This document shows, one piece after another, positions 12,354 to 24,931 of a stretch of DNA of 64,000 nt. The DNA lies in assembly GCF_041146395.1 (NCBI RefSeq), contig NC_091002.1, forward strand, positions 1,296,501-1,360,500. The letters run 5' to 3'. The stretch comes from Eulemur rufifrons. Taxonomy: Eukaryota > Chordata > Mammalia > Primates > Lemuridae. The translations under genes were made by a program, and so were the position numbers. The notes beneath the pieces were generated by a model. That model was not told the origin of the DNA. It ran no database searches and saw nothing but the letters and a program-made list of their open reading frames with translations. Position 1 is the stretch's first letter, and each line of letters starts with the position of its first letter.

Positions 12354-12431
12354 AGGGCTGTCTGGAAAGTACCCAGCCATTGTTAATACAGAGAGAGCAG
12401 TTACGTGGCCGGATGCTTTCCGGACAGCCCT
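12354..12431. mobile_element. 78-bp palindromic mariner/MITE-like element
   Basis: Two 25-bp inverted arms (12354-12378 and 12407-12431) start agggctgtc(t/c)ggaaag and match at 21 of 25 positions around a 28-bp core. The size and architecture suggest a miniature inverted-repeat transposon. The family is not MADE1, and I cannot name it. A TA duplication is only visible on the right side. Confidence 0.55.
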
Positions 12432-13224
12432 TGTATATTTGGTGACGTATTCCTTGGAAGCCCTGATCCAAGACAGGAGGGTAGATGACTTCGCCCTCCT
12501 GCGAGAGAATGAGGGGACCTTTCTAAAACCAGCACTTGGAGTCACTGCCTCTGCAGTGTGCTCCTGCCGTTGCCTATAAGCACGGACCATGGTGGTCTCA
12601 GTCATCTGGGCAATGGCAGCTTCTCCCATGGTCAGGCTGTTGACCCTGTGCGGGGCTTACAGAGGGCCACTGCCACGGTGCCTGCCTGCAGGAGCTCACC
12701 ATTTGCTCCAAGGTGGAATGATGTCTTGCTCATGAGAGGTGAAGAAGCACAGATGCAGGCCCTGAGCAGGGACGGATGGCTTCATAGCTCTGGTGGTAGA
12801 GTCATTCGTTCACGCATTCATCCATTCCACAGACACCTAAGGTGCACCCACAGAATGCCAGTGGTCCCGGGTGAACTTGACATGATCTAGAGAGAAAGAC
12901 AGACCTGGAAACAGACAATTACCACATGCAATACTGAGATAAGCTCTCCTCTGAGGGACTCCAGGAGGGCTTCCTGGAGGAGGGGACCAGGAAGCCAAGA
13001 GCTGAAGGCCCAGTAGGAATTAGGTGAAGGGAAGAGAAGTGCATTGGGTAGCCTGTTCCCCTTTTATTTTCCAAAAGAGCTGGAGATGCAAGAACAGATG
13101 CAGAATAGTACATAGGAAACAGTCTTTAAAATTGTAGGATTTACCCTAAACCCTGGAAAACCATGAGATTAAATTCAGCATGCAGAGCATGAGGCTGGGA
13201 GTGTGGGATGGATCCTGGGGAGAA

Positions 13225-13350
13225 AGTGCTTTGGCTTTAGGACCAGGCAACTCTGAATTCAAATCCTGATTGTGCACGTACCAGCTGAGTGGTCTTGGGA
13301 ACCTTTCCCAATGTCTCTGAATTTATTTGCTAATCTGTAAAATGGACATA
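13225..13350 (+). repeat. MIR SINE fragment
   Basis: 'aactctgaattcaaatcctg', 'gctgagtggtcttgggaac' and 'taatctgtaaaatggacata' are MIR-like. Confidence 0.75.
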
Positions 13351-13360
13351 ACCATGCCCG

Positions 13361-13833
13361 CTCGTAGACAAAACAATGGCTCCCCAAGATGCCCATGTCC
13401 TACTTCCTGGAAGCCGTGAACATGTAACCCTACTTGGCAAAAAAGGGACTTTGCAGGTGTGATTAGTCTGAGACGGAAAGACAACCCTGGATGACCCAGG
13501 TGGGCTTAATGTCACCACAGGTCCCGAGAAGTGAAAGAGAGAAGGGGTTGTGACGACAGAAGCAGAGGCAGGACTGATGCCATTGCTGGTCTTGCAGATG
13601 GGGAAGGGGCCACAGGCCAAGGAATGCAGGTGCCTCTGGAAGCTGGGAAAGGCGAGGAAGCAGACTCTCCCGGGAGCCTCCAGAGGAGCACAGCCCTCCT
13701 GACACTGTCCTCCTTACACTATGGAACCTTTTTAGACGTCTGTTCTCCAAAACTATAAGATAATACATTTGTATTGTTTTAAGCCACTGAGTGTGTGATA
13801 ATTTGTCACAGCAGCACTAAGAAAGTAACGCAG
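13361..13833 (+). mobile_element. MaLR LTR, MLT1-like, sense
   Basis: About 470 bp that opens near 'aaaacaatggctccccaaga' and closes with 'ttttaagccactgagtgtg', 'ataatttgtcaca', 'gcagcactaagaaag'. This is the MLT1-class LTR layout. It is a non-coding relic. Confidence 0.8.
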
Positions 13834-14629
13834 TGCCTTACAGAACTGTCACCAAAACAGCACTCAAAGTGTGTGAAGGCCACTCCCCTATTCCTGGCAG
13901 AGAGCCATTATTCGGTGAATCCCTTGCCCTTTCCCAAGTTTTTATTTCCTTGTTTCCAAATATGTATACACTAGTTCATCCAACCCTTTGAAGTAATTGC
14001 CTGTCAAGAAGGGCTTTCCATTTTTTTTTTTTTTCATTCTTCTTATGAGATTTTGACAGTCTACTAAAATGGCTCTGGGGTCCTAATAAAATTGAGAGGG
14101 GAAAGACGTTTTTGCTCATTTGATCTGCAGTTAAATTTGGCTGAGGGCATCCCTCATCAGCTCGGGCAGCTATAAATAATTGTCAGCTCAGCTCGCAGAA
14201 ACAGCTGGTTTTCTGAACTGATTTTCTTGGCGCAGCATTAACTCTCTGACGGGCGAACTGCCGATGAGTCTCCTTTGGCCCACTGAGGCTTAGCACCCGC
14301 TGCCACGGGGGATGGGGGCTCTGTGGGTGGCTCGCCCTGTCCAGAGGCACAGACTCCGTGCTTTTGCAAATCAGGGCTCAGAATTCACAATAAGTCATTC
14401 TTATTCATTGCAGTAAGTTTTCATAATGGTCAGGGTTGACATAATAATAATAATAAAAAAAGAATCCTCACTGGTTTCTGCTACCTACAGTCATCCCTGC
14501 TTCCCAGCAAACCCCACAATTTCAGAAGCAACGGCTTGACAGTCCCCTGCTGAATCCCAGGGCAGCAGACAGACACCTGTGCAAGGGGAAGGTGTAGAGG
14601 AGACAAAGAAGGATGGGGGGCGTTTGGGC

Positions 14630-14803
14630 CCTGTGGTCTCCCGGCCCTGCACCTGCCAACTGGGTGACCTTGCGCCAATTACTTAACCTCTCTGATCCTC
14701 ACTTTTCTCTAAGGGAGACCTACCCTCAGCAGGCATTGTCATGAGAATTACACAGTAATTCACGGTGCTCAGCATACAGCAGATACTCAATAAATGTTCA
14801 TTA
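14630..14803 (+). repeat. MIR SINE
   Basis: 'ctgggtgaccttgcgccaat', 'tacttaacctctctgatcc' and 'gatactcaataaatgttca' define a nearly full MIR that abuts the next LTR. Confidence 0.85.
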
Positions 14804-14804
14804 T

Positions 14805-15212
14805 TGTTACGGATTGAATTGTCTCCCCAAAATTTGTGTATTGAAATCCCCAGTACCTCAGAATGTGACATGATTTGGAAATAAGGTCATTGTAGTTGTA
14901 ATTAGTTAAGCTAAGACGAGGTTACACTAGAATAGGGTGGCCCTAATCCAATATGACTGTGCTCACAGAAAGGGGAAATTAGGACACAGACACACAGCAG
15001 CAAGAACACCGTGTGAATCCTGCAGTCACGTTGTCCGAGAGCAAGAAATCCCAGAAGCCAGGAGAGCGGCCTGGATCCTTCCGAGGGAGTGTGGCCCTGC
15101 TGGCGCCTGGATCTCAGACCCTGCATCCAGAACTGTGAGACGACACATGTCTCCTCTTGAAGCCACTCAGTTTGTGATGCTTTGTTACGGCAGCCAGAGC
15201 CACCTAATGCAG
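14805..15212 (+). mobile_element. MaLR LTR, MLT1C-like, sense
   Basis: Starts 'tgttacggattgaattgtct', has 'agtacctcagaatgtgacat' and 'ccctaatccaatatgactg', and ends with 'gaactgtgagac' and 'tttgttacggcagcc'. A solo LTR. Confidence 0.88.
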
Positions 15213-15314
15213 TTATCATTGATTATTAATATTCCTGAAGAGAACCAAACGTGGAAAATGCTGAAGATGCCCCGCTGCCTCTAGAACGATGGAAGATGAG
15301 ACTGCGGCCAGGGT

Positions 15315-15560
15315 GTTTATTCCTTCAATGTTCATCGAGTGCTTTGCTGGGTCCCTGCTCTGTGCCAGGCGTGGGTCCAGGTGTGTGGGGCACAGCAGTG
15401 GACGCAGCGGACGGAGGTCCCTGCCCTAGAGAGGAGGAGCTCTGTTAGATACTGCAGCCAGGCTCACGGCGAGGCCCAGCTGTTTAGGAAGAGCATTCCA
15501 GGCAGAGGGAGCTGCTGGAAGAAAGACCAGCAGGAAAGGGGGGCACAGCGAATGTGAGTG
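15315..15560 (+). repeat. L2 LINE fragment
   Basis: 'ccctgctctgtgccaggcgt', 'cacagcagtggacgcagc' and 'aagagcattccaggcagagg' follow the L2 3' region. Diverged and in two blocks. Confidence 0.65.
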
Positions 15561-16368
15561 ATTTGAAGGCAGATTAACTCAAGGGTAGGGAGGGTATGTA
15601 GGGTGGTAGGTCACCTATTGGGAACTGCGGCCTCTGGCAGAAGGACAGAGCCAGCCAAAGTGTCCCTGTGGAAAGGGGGCCTCATTCTTCTCCTTCCACC
15701 TTCCGATTTCTGCCCCCCATCACTGATTTCCACTGGAACCGCCTGGGGGTCAGATGGCAGGGAGCCTGTTGACTTGGTCCTACGAGTGCCCCTCCGGGAC
15801 ACAGAGCGGGACACAGAGAGGATCTGGAGGAGAACGGGGTGTCCAGGGCAGGCTGCGACTGGCGCAGGAACGCGTCTGCCTGGTTGCGGGAGCGCAGGGA
15901 GCCCACGGGGCTGGAGGGACGCAGGTGCGGCTTGGCAGCATTTTTCCCCGCCTGTGGGTCACCTCTTCACCCTGTCGATTGCTTTCTTTGCTGTAAATAA
16001 ACTTCTCAGTGGCCGGCGGTGTGGGAAGCAGCGTGCCAGGTCATGTTTTAAATGGATCCCTCTGGCTGCCGCAGGTAAAATAGACCAAGGCACCGGGTGG
16101 CGAAGGCAGAAACGCGGGGTTGTCAGGAGGCTTGGAGCGAGGCTGGTTTTCCCCAGGAATCGTCAGACTGAAATGTGCTCTAAAACTGGCATCAGAATGG
16201 CTGGGTTCAGTGAATCCCTTCAAAAGACGTCTCTTTTCCACTGATAAACAATGGTTCTGTGGCAGGAAGAAACTGCTCTCCACACCCCCTGACACGGAGG
16301 CCCGCCCGCGGTTTGTGTAGCAGCGGGAGGGGCTGCTCAAGGAAAAGCAAAGCCAGGTTTCTGCCTCG

Positions 16369-16412
16369 GCCAAGGCCACCTCGGCCACCTCCCTCTGCCA
16401 CCTCGGCCACCT
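16369..16412. repeat. Short tandem array of ccacctcgg
   Basis: Four imperfect copies of a 9-12 bp ccacctcgg unit inside a GC-rich stretch. No protein meaning in this context. Confidence 0.6.
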
Positions 16413-18835
16413 CGAACTCCCTGGGGCAGGAGCGGCTGCCAGGCTCCCTGCAGACTTGAGAAAGTCTTGCTCCGGGACCCTGATGGGACTTGCTGCCTGA
16501 GCGGGAAGTGCACAGAGAGACAGGGCGCTGTCCTGGGCCTGCGGGCTCATCCTCACTGGCCTGGGGCCGGGGCAGACGCAGAAGCAGAGTCGGAGCCGCA
16601 GCGCCGCGGGCAGCAGATGAGCCCACCCGCCTGCAGCCCCCACTCCCGCCCACCCCGGCTCTGAGTGATGCCTTGCAGTCAGGGGGTCTATTTCCGAGCT
16701 TGGCCAGGGGCATAACCACAAGTCCACTCCCTGCAGCCACCCTCTGACTCCTGGGATGTGCTCGTGATTCCATATTTCCCACCCAATGTCTCCTGATTGC
16801 CTCCGCCTCTCAGATCATGTCCTTTGGCTCCCCTGCTCCAGCTGGCCCCACCAGCTCCCCCATCAAAGGGAAGTGGGGACAGCTCCCGGGGTGGGACGGA
16901 GACAGCACGCTGCGTTCCTTGTGTCAGCTCCGAGTGACAAGTGAGGCCTGCGCCCACCCACTGCCCCCTGCCCCCACCCTCTCTCCAGGAGCCAGCGTTG
17001 CTTCTGACAGAGAGCACTGACTCCTGAGTCGCCTGGATAGCCAGGGCCTCTTTCTCTGCTCCTTTTCTTTAAGAACTAATTTTTTTCCCATTTGCCCAAA
17101 TTTGAGAAAAATTTAAGTTTATGCCCATAACCCTCTTAAGAACCATCTTTTCCTGTTTTGGGAGGTGCAAGAGGATGGCAGGTACGCGCCATTTAGACAC
17201 TTGCAGAAGCTATGGGCGCAAGCCAAGGTTGTAAAGTGACCCAAGAGGGGAAACTGTCAAAGCGTGTCTGCCCCCGGCCTTCCGTCCATCCCAGCTAGCC
17301 CCAAGCCCAGTCTGACTTCGTACTTTGTTTGAAATATCTCAAGACCATTTTAACTTATTATAGTTAGAGATCACGGACCACCCTACAATGATAATTATTT
17401 AAAAGATAACTTTTTTCATTTCTCAAGTCTTTGGCCCAAACAGATACACAGATCTCTCTTACACACATTCATCTTTTAAGTAGACATTTTTAAATTTGCA
17501 AAACTTTTTTAAGTAAAATTTTCAAAGTTTACATTTCAACAAACTATCCTTCACTTTTAGCAAGAGCCTCTCCCCAGTGGAAACTTATTTCTGACACTGT
17601 CCTCGGAACATGGATTTTACAACTCCACTCACTTGCAGATGGCCACAGCTTCCCAGGGCCTCAGCGTCTTTTCAGAGAGAGATTTGTGAAAGTGAAGATT
17701 AACGCTTGCATGTTTAAAACAGAATTACTAGCAGCTAAAAGTGATACTGGAACATGAAGTTTCTTTTCTTGCCATCTACCTTGGCCTTCTCTCCTCTGCC
17801 CGCAGAGCTGCGTCAGTGAGCACACTGTTCTTGTTCCTTCCTCCCGTCCTTTTGTAGCTAAAACTTTGACGGTAGTCCAGTGTCTGCCTAGAGAGTCACC
17901 AATTGCTGGGGTGGCAAGGGCTCCTCAGGGACTTCTCCCCCCACCCCTCAAAGTGTTGGCATTGGGGAACAACAGCCTTTGGGATGCCTGGGTGCTAGCC
18001 CTAAACTGGGCCACATCTCACCCCAGCATTTTGATTTCTTTTGTATATTCCCAGTGGTCCCCACTGCCTTGGCCGGTGCTATTAGGGAAAACCTCCTAGA
18101 GTTCTTTTCAAATGTAAAATGTAAATTTAAATGTGTGTGTGTTTGTGCGTGTGTGATGCAGCAGATTTAAAGAGATGGCCTTAGGAGCCACCATATTGCA
18201 ACTCTGCAGTCCTTGATCTTCCTGAGCTCCACTAGGCCAGGACAAGCATGGGGACAGAGTTGCTTAATGAAGTAAGGCTCAACTAAAGCTGTTTCAGGAA
18301 GTCACACTGGCAAACCAAAGAGGGAGCTCTTTGCCTATGGCTGGGATCTGTGCAGGGAGTAGTCCCATAGGACGCCCTGAAGGAGGTGGAGCTCCCACAG
18401 ATCCGGCTTCTTCCCTGGAGGCTCCAGGGCCCCTGTGCAGTCAGTCCACATGACCCACGTGCCCACAAGTGTAAGTCAAGCCAGGCAAGGACTGAGCTTG
18501 TGCTCAGTAGCAGAATCAGTAAAAGGCCCAGCATGGAGTTGGCCAGAGAGAACGGAGCATCTTCTATGTCAAAAGCCTCACCCTTGCACAGGGATGAACT
18601 CTTGCAGGACTCTGGTTCCTGAGAAAGTCAGGAACTCCTGCCAAGCCCTGAGTACTGCATGCGGTTTATACAGAGATATGTAAACATAGAATATAATATA
18701 GGCAAACATTGATATAAAAATAACATATAAAGTAATAAATGTAAAAACCACATTGTCAAACTTGGAAGCTTTGATTAAGCTAACTTTTAAATAAATGAAA
18801 CTTTAGGCTACATTTTCCTTTCCTCCAGCCCTTCC

Positions 18836-19062
18836 TTTTTTTTTTTTTTTTTTTTTATTTCAGCTTATCATCATGGGGGCACAAAAGTTCAGGCCACATG
18901 CACTGCCCGTGTCCCGCCCATCCCCCCGAGTCGGAACTTCAAGCGTGTCCATTCCCCAGACAGTGTGCATTGCACTCATCATGTAGTTATAAAAATTTGT
19001 ATTGATATGTAATAGTTGTACCATTTTTGGGGAATACTTTCCTTCATTTTTCATCGTTTAGC
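18836..19062 (-). mobile_element. L1 3' end, antisense (poly-T start)
   Basis: A T run of about 20 is followed by sequence matching the L1 3' UTRs at 39.2 and 46.8 kb ('gtgtccattccccagacag', 'gcattgcactcatcatgtag'). Strongly 5'-truncated. Confidence 0.8.
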
Positions 19063-19095
19063 AGACAAAACAGCAAGCCCTGAACTCCCTCAGAC

Positions 19096-20300
19096 ATTAG
19101 TTCCCTGCGCTCATTTGCCGTGGCTGCTGTAAGAACACACCACAAACTGAGGGCCTCAACAACAGAAATGTATTGTCCCACAGTTCTGGAGGCCAGAAGA
19201 CTGAGGTCAAAGTGGCAGCAAGACTAATTTCTTCTGAGGCTGTGAGGGAGAATGTTCCATTCCTCTCTCCTAACTTCTGGGGATTTGCTGGCCATCTTTG
19301 GTGCTCCTTGGTTTGTAGAAACATGAGCCCAATCTCTGTTTCTCTTCACATGGCATTCTGTGTGCATGTCTATGTGCATCCTGTGTGCATGTCTATGTGC
19401 ATCCTGTGTGCATGTCTATGTGCATATCTGTGTGTATGTCTATGTGCATCCTGTGTGCATGTCTATGTGCATATCTGTGTGTATGTCTATGTGCATTCTG
19501 TGTGCATGTCTATGTGCATCCTGTGTGCATGTCTATGTGCATCCTGTGTGCATGTCTATGTGCATCCTGTGTGTATGTGTATGTGCATCCTGTGTGCATG
19601 TCTATGTGCATCCTGTGTGCATGTCTATGTGCATCCTGTGTGCATGTCTATGTGCATCCTGTGTGCATGTCTATGTGCATATCTGTGTGTATGTCTATGT
19701 GCATCCTGTGTGCATGTCTATGTGCATCCTGTGTGCATGTCTATGTGCATATCTGTGTGTATGTCTATGTGCATTCTGTGTGCATGTCTATGTGCATCCT
19801 GTGTGCATGTCTATGTGCATCCTGTGTGCATGTCTATGTGCATCCTGTGTGCATGTCTATGTGCATATCTGTGTGTATGTGTATGTGCATCCTGTGTGCA
19901 TGTCTATGTGCATCCTGTGTGCATGTCTATGTGCATCCTGTGTGCATGTCTATGTGCATCCTGTGTGCATGTCTATGTGCATATCTGTGTGCATGTCTAT
20001 GTGCATCCTGTGTGCATGTCTATGTGCATCCTGTGTGCATGTCTATGTGCATATCTGTGTGCATGTCTATGTGCATCCTGTGTGCATGTCTATGTGCATA
20101 TCTGTGTGCATGTCTATGTGCATCCTGTGTGCATGTCTATGTGCATCCTGTGTGCATGTCTATGTGCATCCTGTGTGCATGTCTGCCTCTGTGTCCGAAT
20201 TTTCTCTTTTAGAAGGATACCAGTTATCATGGATCAGGGCCCATCCTAATGATGTTATTTTAACTTGATTACCCAAAAATAAAGACCCTATTTGCATGGA
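19096..20300 (-). mobile_element. MaLR LTR (MLT1-like), antisense, split by a minisatellite
   Basis: The left part (19096-19352) has 'cacaaactgagggcctcaac' and 'cccacagttctggaggccag'. The right part (about 20186-20300) has 'cagggcccatcctaatgatg' and 'aaataaagaccctatttgc'. Together they make one LTR of about 370 bp, with about 830 bp of tandem repeat in the middle. Confidence 0.82.
19353..20185. repeat. 23/24-bp minisatellite, 36 copies
   Basis: Thirty-five full units and one partial unit of gcatcctgtgtgcatgtctatgt (23 bp), with eight 24-bp variants containing 'gcatatctgtgtg' and three 'gcattctg' variants. Unit starts run 19353, 19376, 19399, 19422 and so on to 20166. Each unit is itself an 11+12 bp near-dimer. 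Because 23 is not divisible by three and the unit has no stop in any + frame, three long overlapping open frames appear. These are artefacts, not genes. Confidence 0.97.
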
Positions 20301-20444
20301 AGTGTTGTCAGGATTAAATTATTGATATATTAAAGCAGCTGGAACCCTGGCGCGTAGCAAGTGCTGTCACGGCGCTCACTGCACAGTAATTGAGCCGCAG
20401 GGTGTTGGTCGGGGACAGCCACACAGGTTAATGAACAGCATAGC

Positions 20445-22012
20445 GTTCAGAAAATAAAAGTTGCCAAAGTAATTCAAAGGAGAATGGATAGTCTTTCAAC
20501 AAGTTGTGCTATAAAAAACCAGATATTCATGTGGGAAAAAAATGAATGGAAACCCTATTATACCATACAAAAAATTAACTCAAAATGGACCATGTATCTA
20601 AATATAAAAGCTAAAATGACAAAACTTCTAGAAGAGACACTGGAGGAAGTTTTACAAGATGGGATACAAAATCATAAACCATTTTTTAAATGATACATTG
20701 GATTTCATCAAAACTTTAAAATGTGGCTGTTTAAAAGACATTGTTTTTTTGTTTTGTTTTGTTTTTTTTGAGACAGAGTCTCACTCTGTTGCCCAGGCTA
20801 GAGTGAGTGCCGTGGCGTCAGTCTAGCTCACAGCAACCTCAAACTCCTGAGCTCAAGCGATCCTCCTGCCTCAGCCTCCCGAGTAGCTGGGACTACAGGC
20901 ATGCACCACCATGCCCGGCTAATTTTTTGTATATATATATTTTAGTTGTCCATATAATTTCTTTCTATTTTTAGTAGAGACGGGGGTCTCACTCTTGCTC
21001 AGGCTGGTCTCGAACTCCTGACCTCGAGCGATCCACCCGCCTCGGCCTCCCAGAGTGCTAGGATTACAGGCGTGAGCCACCGCGCCCGGCCTAAAAGACA
21101 TTGTTAAGGTAGTGAAAAGGTAAGTCACAGAGGTAGGACGTACATAGAAAACACACATCAGACAGGAGACTTGAATTCAGAACAAATAAAGAACCTTAGA
21201 CTTCAAGAATACCAACTACCCACTGGAAAGGGAGCAAAATATCTGAACAGAGCTTTACCAAGGAAGACATCCAAAAGGTCGAAAAACATGTGAAAAGATG
21301 CTCAACATCATTGAGCATCAGGGAAATTAAAATTAAAACCCACAATTAGATAACATTATTCACCATAAGGATGAGAAAATTTAATTGGATGATAATACCA
21401 AGTGTTGCCAAGGATAGGGAGCAACTAGAATTCTCCTTCACCACTGGTGGGAACTTGAAATGGGACAACCACTGTGGAGAACATTTTGGCAGTTTCTTTG
21501 AAAGTTTTTACCCACACAGTGCAGCCATCGCACTCATAAGTATTTACCCAAGAGAAATCAAAGTGCCTGTCTACACAGAGACTCAGACACCAATGTTCAT
21601 AACAGCTTCATTCATCAGAGCCAAAAGCTGGAAACAACCCAATGTCCAACAGCAGGAGAATGGAGAGACAAATTGTGGTGTATCCATGCAATGGAATTCT
21701 GCTCAGCCATAAAAAGGGACAGTTGATATACACAAAAACATGGATCAATCTCAAAAGTACTATAATGAGCAATATGAAACTCTAGAAATGACAAATCTAA
21801 CCCTAATCCTGGAAAACAGACCAATGGTTGCCTGGGGCTAGGGGAAGGGAAGCAAGGGAATTTTTTGAAGTGATAGAAATGTTCAGTATCTTAACTGTAG
21901 TTGTAGTTATAGGGTATATAAATTTGTCTAAATATATCAAATGGTACAATTAAAATGGGCATGTTTTAGTAAAAGAAAACTATACTTCAATAAAGTTGAT
22001 TTTTAAAATCCT
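20445..22012 (+). mobile_element. Old L1 (L1M-type) ORF2 3' end and UTR, sense, interrupted by Alu
   Basis: ORF2-like remnants ('gaaaaaaatgaatggaaacc', 'gtgaaaagatgctcaacatc', 'ctgctcagccataaaaaggg') precede a degraded 3' UTR with AATAAA near 21990. The reading frames are broken. The Alu at 20746-21091 is nested in it. Confidence 0.9.
20746..21091 (-). mobile_element. Strepsirrhine-type Alu, antisense, with perfect 14-bp TSD
   Basis: Begins with a T-rich tail and reads 'tttttgagacagagtctcac' on the + strand. 'gccgtggcgtcagtctagct' and 'cccagagtgctaggattaca' are strepsirrhine variants. TSD taaaagacattgtt at 20732-20745 and 21092-21105. Confidence 0.95.
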
Positions 22013-22656
22013 AACCAGAAGAAAACGGATCTCATTATTATTCCACCAAAGGTCCCAGCGCTGTGCGGGGCACTGGCTGCTGGGTGGGTGAATGACCCTG
22101 TGGCCCAGGAGTCCCCAGAGGGGGTCTTGGGAGCAGCTGCAGTCTCTGACAGTCAGTCCCCAGCGGGCCTCAGTAAACTTCAGGCTGCTGTTCATCTTGA
22201 GTTAATGTCTCCACTAAAGATTTCAGTATTGAGTGGAAATGCCACGTTCACTCTAATCCCTTCTGACAGGCTGCACTTTAATGAGACTTAAAGGAGGAAG
22301 AACTGAGCCCTGATGCAGACTGAGGGTGTTTCGTGCTAGGACTGGGAGAGTTGTTTTCATTCCTTCTCTTTCAAAGCTGTTTCCTTGCTAGCCCATCTTT
22401 AGAGATCGTTTCCAAACCAGGGAGAATGTTTCCAGCTTTACATTGGCTCAGATTACTCGTTTATCCAGACACTTTAGAGAAACAAAACCAAACCAGATTC
22501 TTCCCACCTCACCCCCTGCCCCAAAGCACTTGAGTGTTGGTGTAAGATAATGGTTCTCAACCGGTTCGTGTTTGGGGCACACCAACACTGAAGTTGGGGG
22601 TGTTGCACTTGAAGAAATGTTAAAAAAAAAAAAACCCTCAAAACACTGAAGTCAGT

Positions 22657-23012
22657 AACCAATACATATTATTTCCGTGTGACAATGTAATACATGCCAA
22701 TCTCAGAGTAACACATATTAATTCTCAGTATAACAATGTAGCAGATATATTAATCTCAGTGTAACAATATAACACGTTCATCTCAGTGTAGCAACATAAC
22801 ACATGTTGATCTCAGTGTAACAATATATGAATAACACATGTTGATCTCAATGTGACACATGTTAATCTCAGTAAAACAATGAAACATATTAATCTCCATA
22901 TAACACATGTTAATCTCAGTGTGACAATATATACATGCTGATCTTGGGGTAACAATGTAACACATTAATCTCAGTGTGATAATGTAACACATGCTGATGT
23001 CAGTGTGACAGT
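22657..23012. repeat. Degenerate AT-rich minisatellite of about 30-35 bp
   Basis: About ten diverged units built on taacacatgttaatctcagt and gtaacaatgt. Unit length varies through small indels. There is a short unrelated open frame on the minus strand. Confidence 0.85.
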
Positions 23013-23602
23013 GTCTCCCAGTGACCGATGCTCATCCACGGTAATTTCTATGGCCCTTGCAGCACCCTGTCCTGAGGGGCTCTGTCCCAACTCCTCTAAG
23101 ACGCTTACGAGACAAACTTTCCACGTGTTCCAGTTTTGAGCAGCCTTCATTTTTAGTGCCCACTTAACTTTGGTTTCTGCCCTGTTAGCTACAAAAATGG
23201 CTACAGCATCCTTAGATTGTAGCAAAGATACATTTTACATGGTTATGAAAATTTGCCAGTATGAGTATTGGAAATATTTGGTGCTAGGGGAAAATGAAGA
23301 CTCATGACTCAGGACAGAGATTTGCATTCCTACACATTAGCTAACTCTATTTTTTAGTTGTTTTTTTTTTTAATGAAAAATCTCATGTATAAAACTTGGG
23401 AAACTGAAAAATAAACAAGTAAAATAATAACTGTATATTCCCCCAGCCAGAGTTAGCCATTATAACCTATTTCTGCATATATTTTTCCAGGATGTGTTAG
23501 TGCAACATAATTGTGATTTATGTAACTGCATATATAAGTAGATACAATTTTATGTCCTGCTCTTTTTACTTAAAATTGTACCCTGGGAATTTTTCCGTGC
23601 TA

Positions 23603-23928
<326 letters not shown>

Positions 23929-24931
23929 TGTTAATTTCTACATATTCATCATCTAAATGTTTCAATATTTATTAACCAAGTCAATTGTTGGTGGACTTCT
24001 AGATTATTTCTATTTCCTCATTAGTACAAATAACACACCAATGAAGATCTTTGTCCATGAATCTTTGACCAGGTATCTATTTCCTTAGGAAAAATACCCA
24101 GAAGGAAAGTGACTGAGCCCAGGAGTGTGGACACCTTACAGCCACGCCTTGGTGTGAAAGAGCAGCGATCCCACTCCCTCCTCTCTGGATAACTAGCTCT
24201 GTGTGACTTTGGATAAACCCTGTAACATCTCTGGGCCTCTGGGCCTCTGGGCCCAGATCACTGGGAGTAACGTGTGCACTGAGGCAGCATAACCTCTCTG
24301 GCCTCTGATGCTCGCTCAATGTCCCTGCCCTGCTCCCCTCACCTTACAGGGGTCCCTCCTGTCACTGGGACCCAGCTCCCTTGTCCATGTTGCTCTGGTC
24401 CTGGCGGCACCATCAGTGTGTCCCCTTTCATGGGACCTGGCTCATGAGGGCCTGGGGTGGCGGGGGGATGGCTTCAGTGCAGGCCTTTCCTTCTCTCCCT
24501 CCTTCCCTGCCTCCCCTGCTCTCTCGTTCTCTGTCTCTCTGTCTGTCTCTCTTCCTCCATGGCTCTCGCTGGGCCTGACCTCCCTCCCCACCTCCCCCAA
24601 GTGAACTCACTGTCCTTTAGCCCACCACTGTCCCTTAACTCACCATCCTCCTCCACAAAACGAGGCTCGCGCTGCTTGCCCTACAAGGACAGACCTTCGC
24701 TCCCTCAGCACACACAGCTCAACACTTGCTGGGTATTCCTGTCGGTCCCGGCAATCGCAGACGCAGCACCTGGCCCAGTGAGGAAAGACAGTCAGGGTAC
24801 CGCGAGTGAGAGGGGCCAGCGAGTCACTCTGAGTCTTCTTTGTGTTCGGGAGCTGGGCATCTCTGTGGCACAGTGGCTTTGTCTGTTTCTAGTTTAATGT
24901 CCAGGAAAATTTAATGTCTCAAGAACCAGAA

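Noticed and set aside
16041..16782. Two long minus-strand frames (228 and 191 codons)
   Set aside because: GC-rich intron gives long frames by chance. Both frames are equally open and low in complexity, with no domain seen.
19353..20185. CRISPR-like repeat array
   Set aside because: Units are contiguous with no spacers, and the host is a primate. It is a minisatellite.
19173..20268. Three overlapping + strand open frames of 275-358 codons rich in Cys, Val and His
   Set aside because: They come from a 23-bp tandem unit with no stop in any + frame. All three frames are open at once and there is no gene-like context.
20919..21158. Minus-strand frame with the [13 protein letters not shown] peptide
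   Set aside because: Typical translation of an Alu element.
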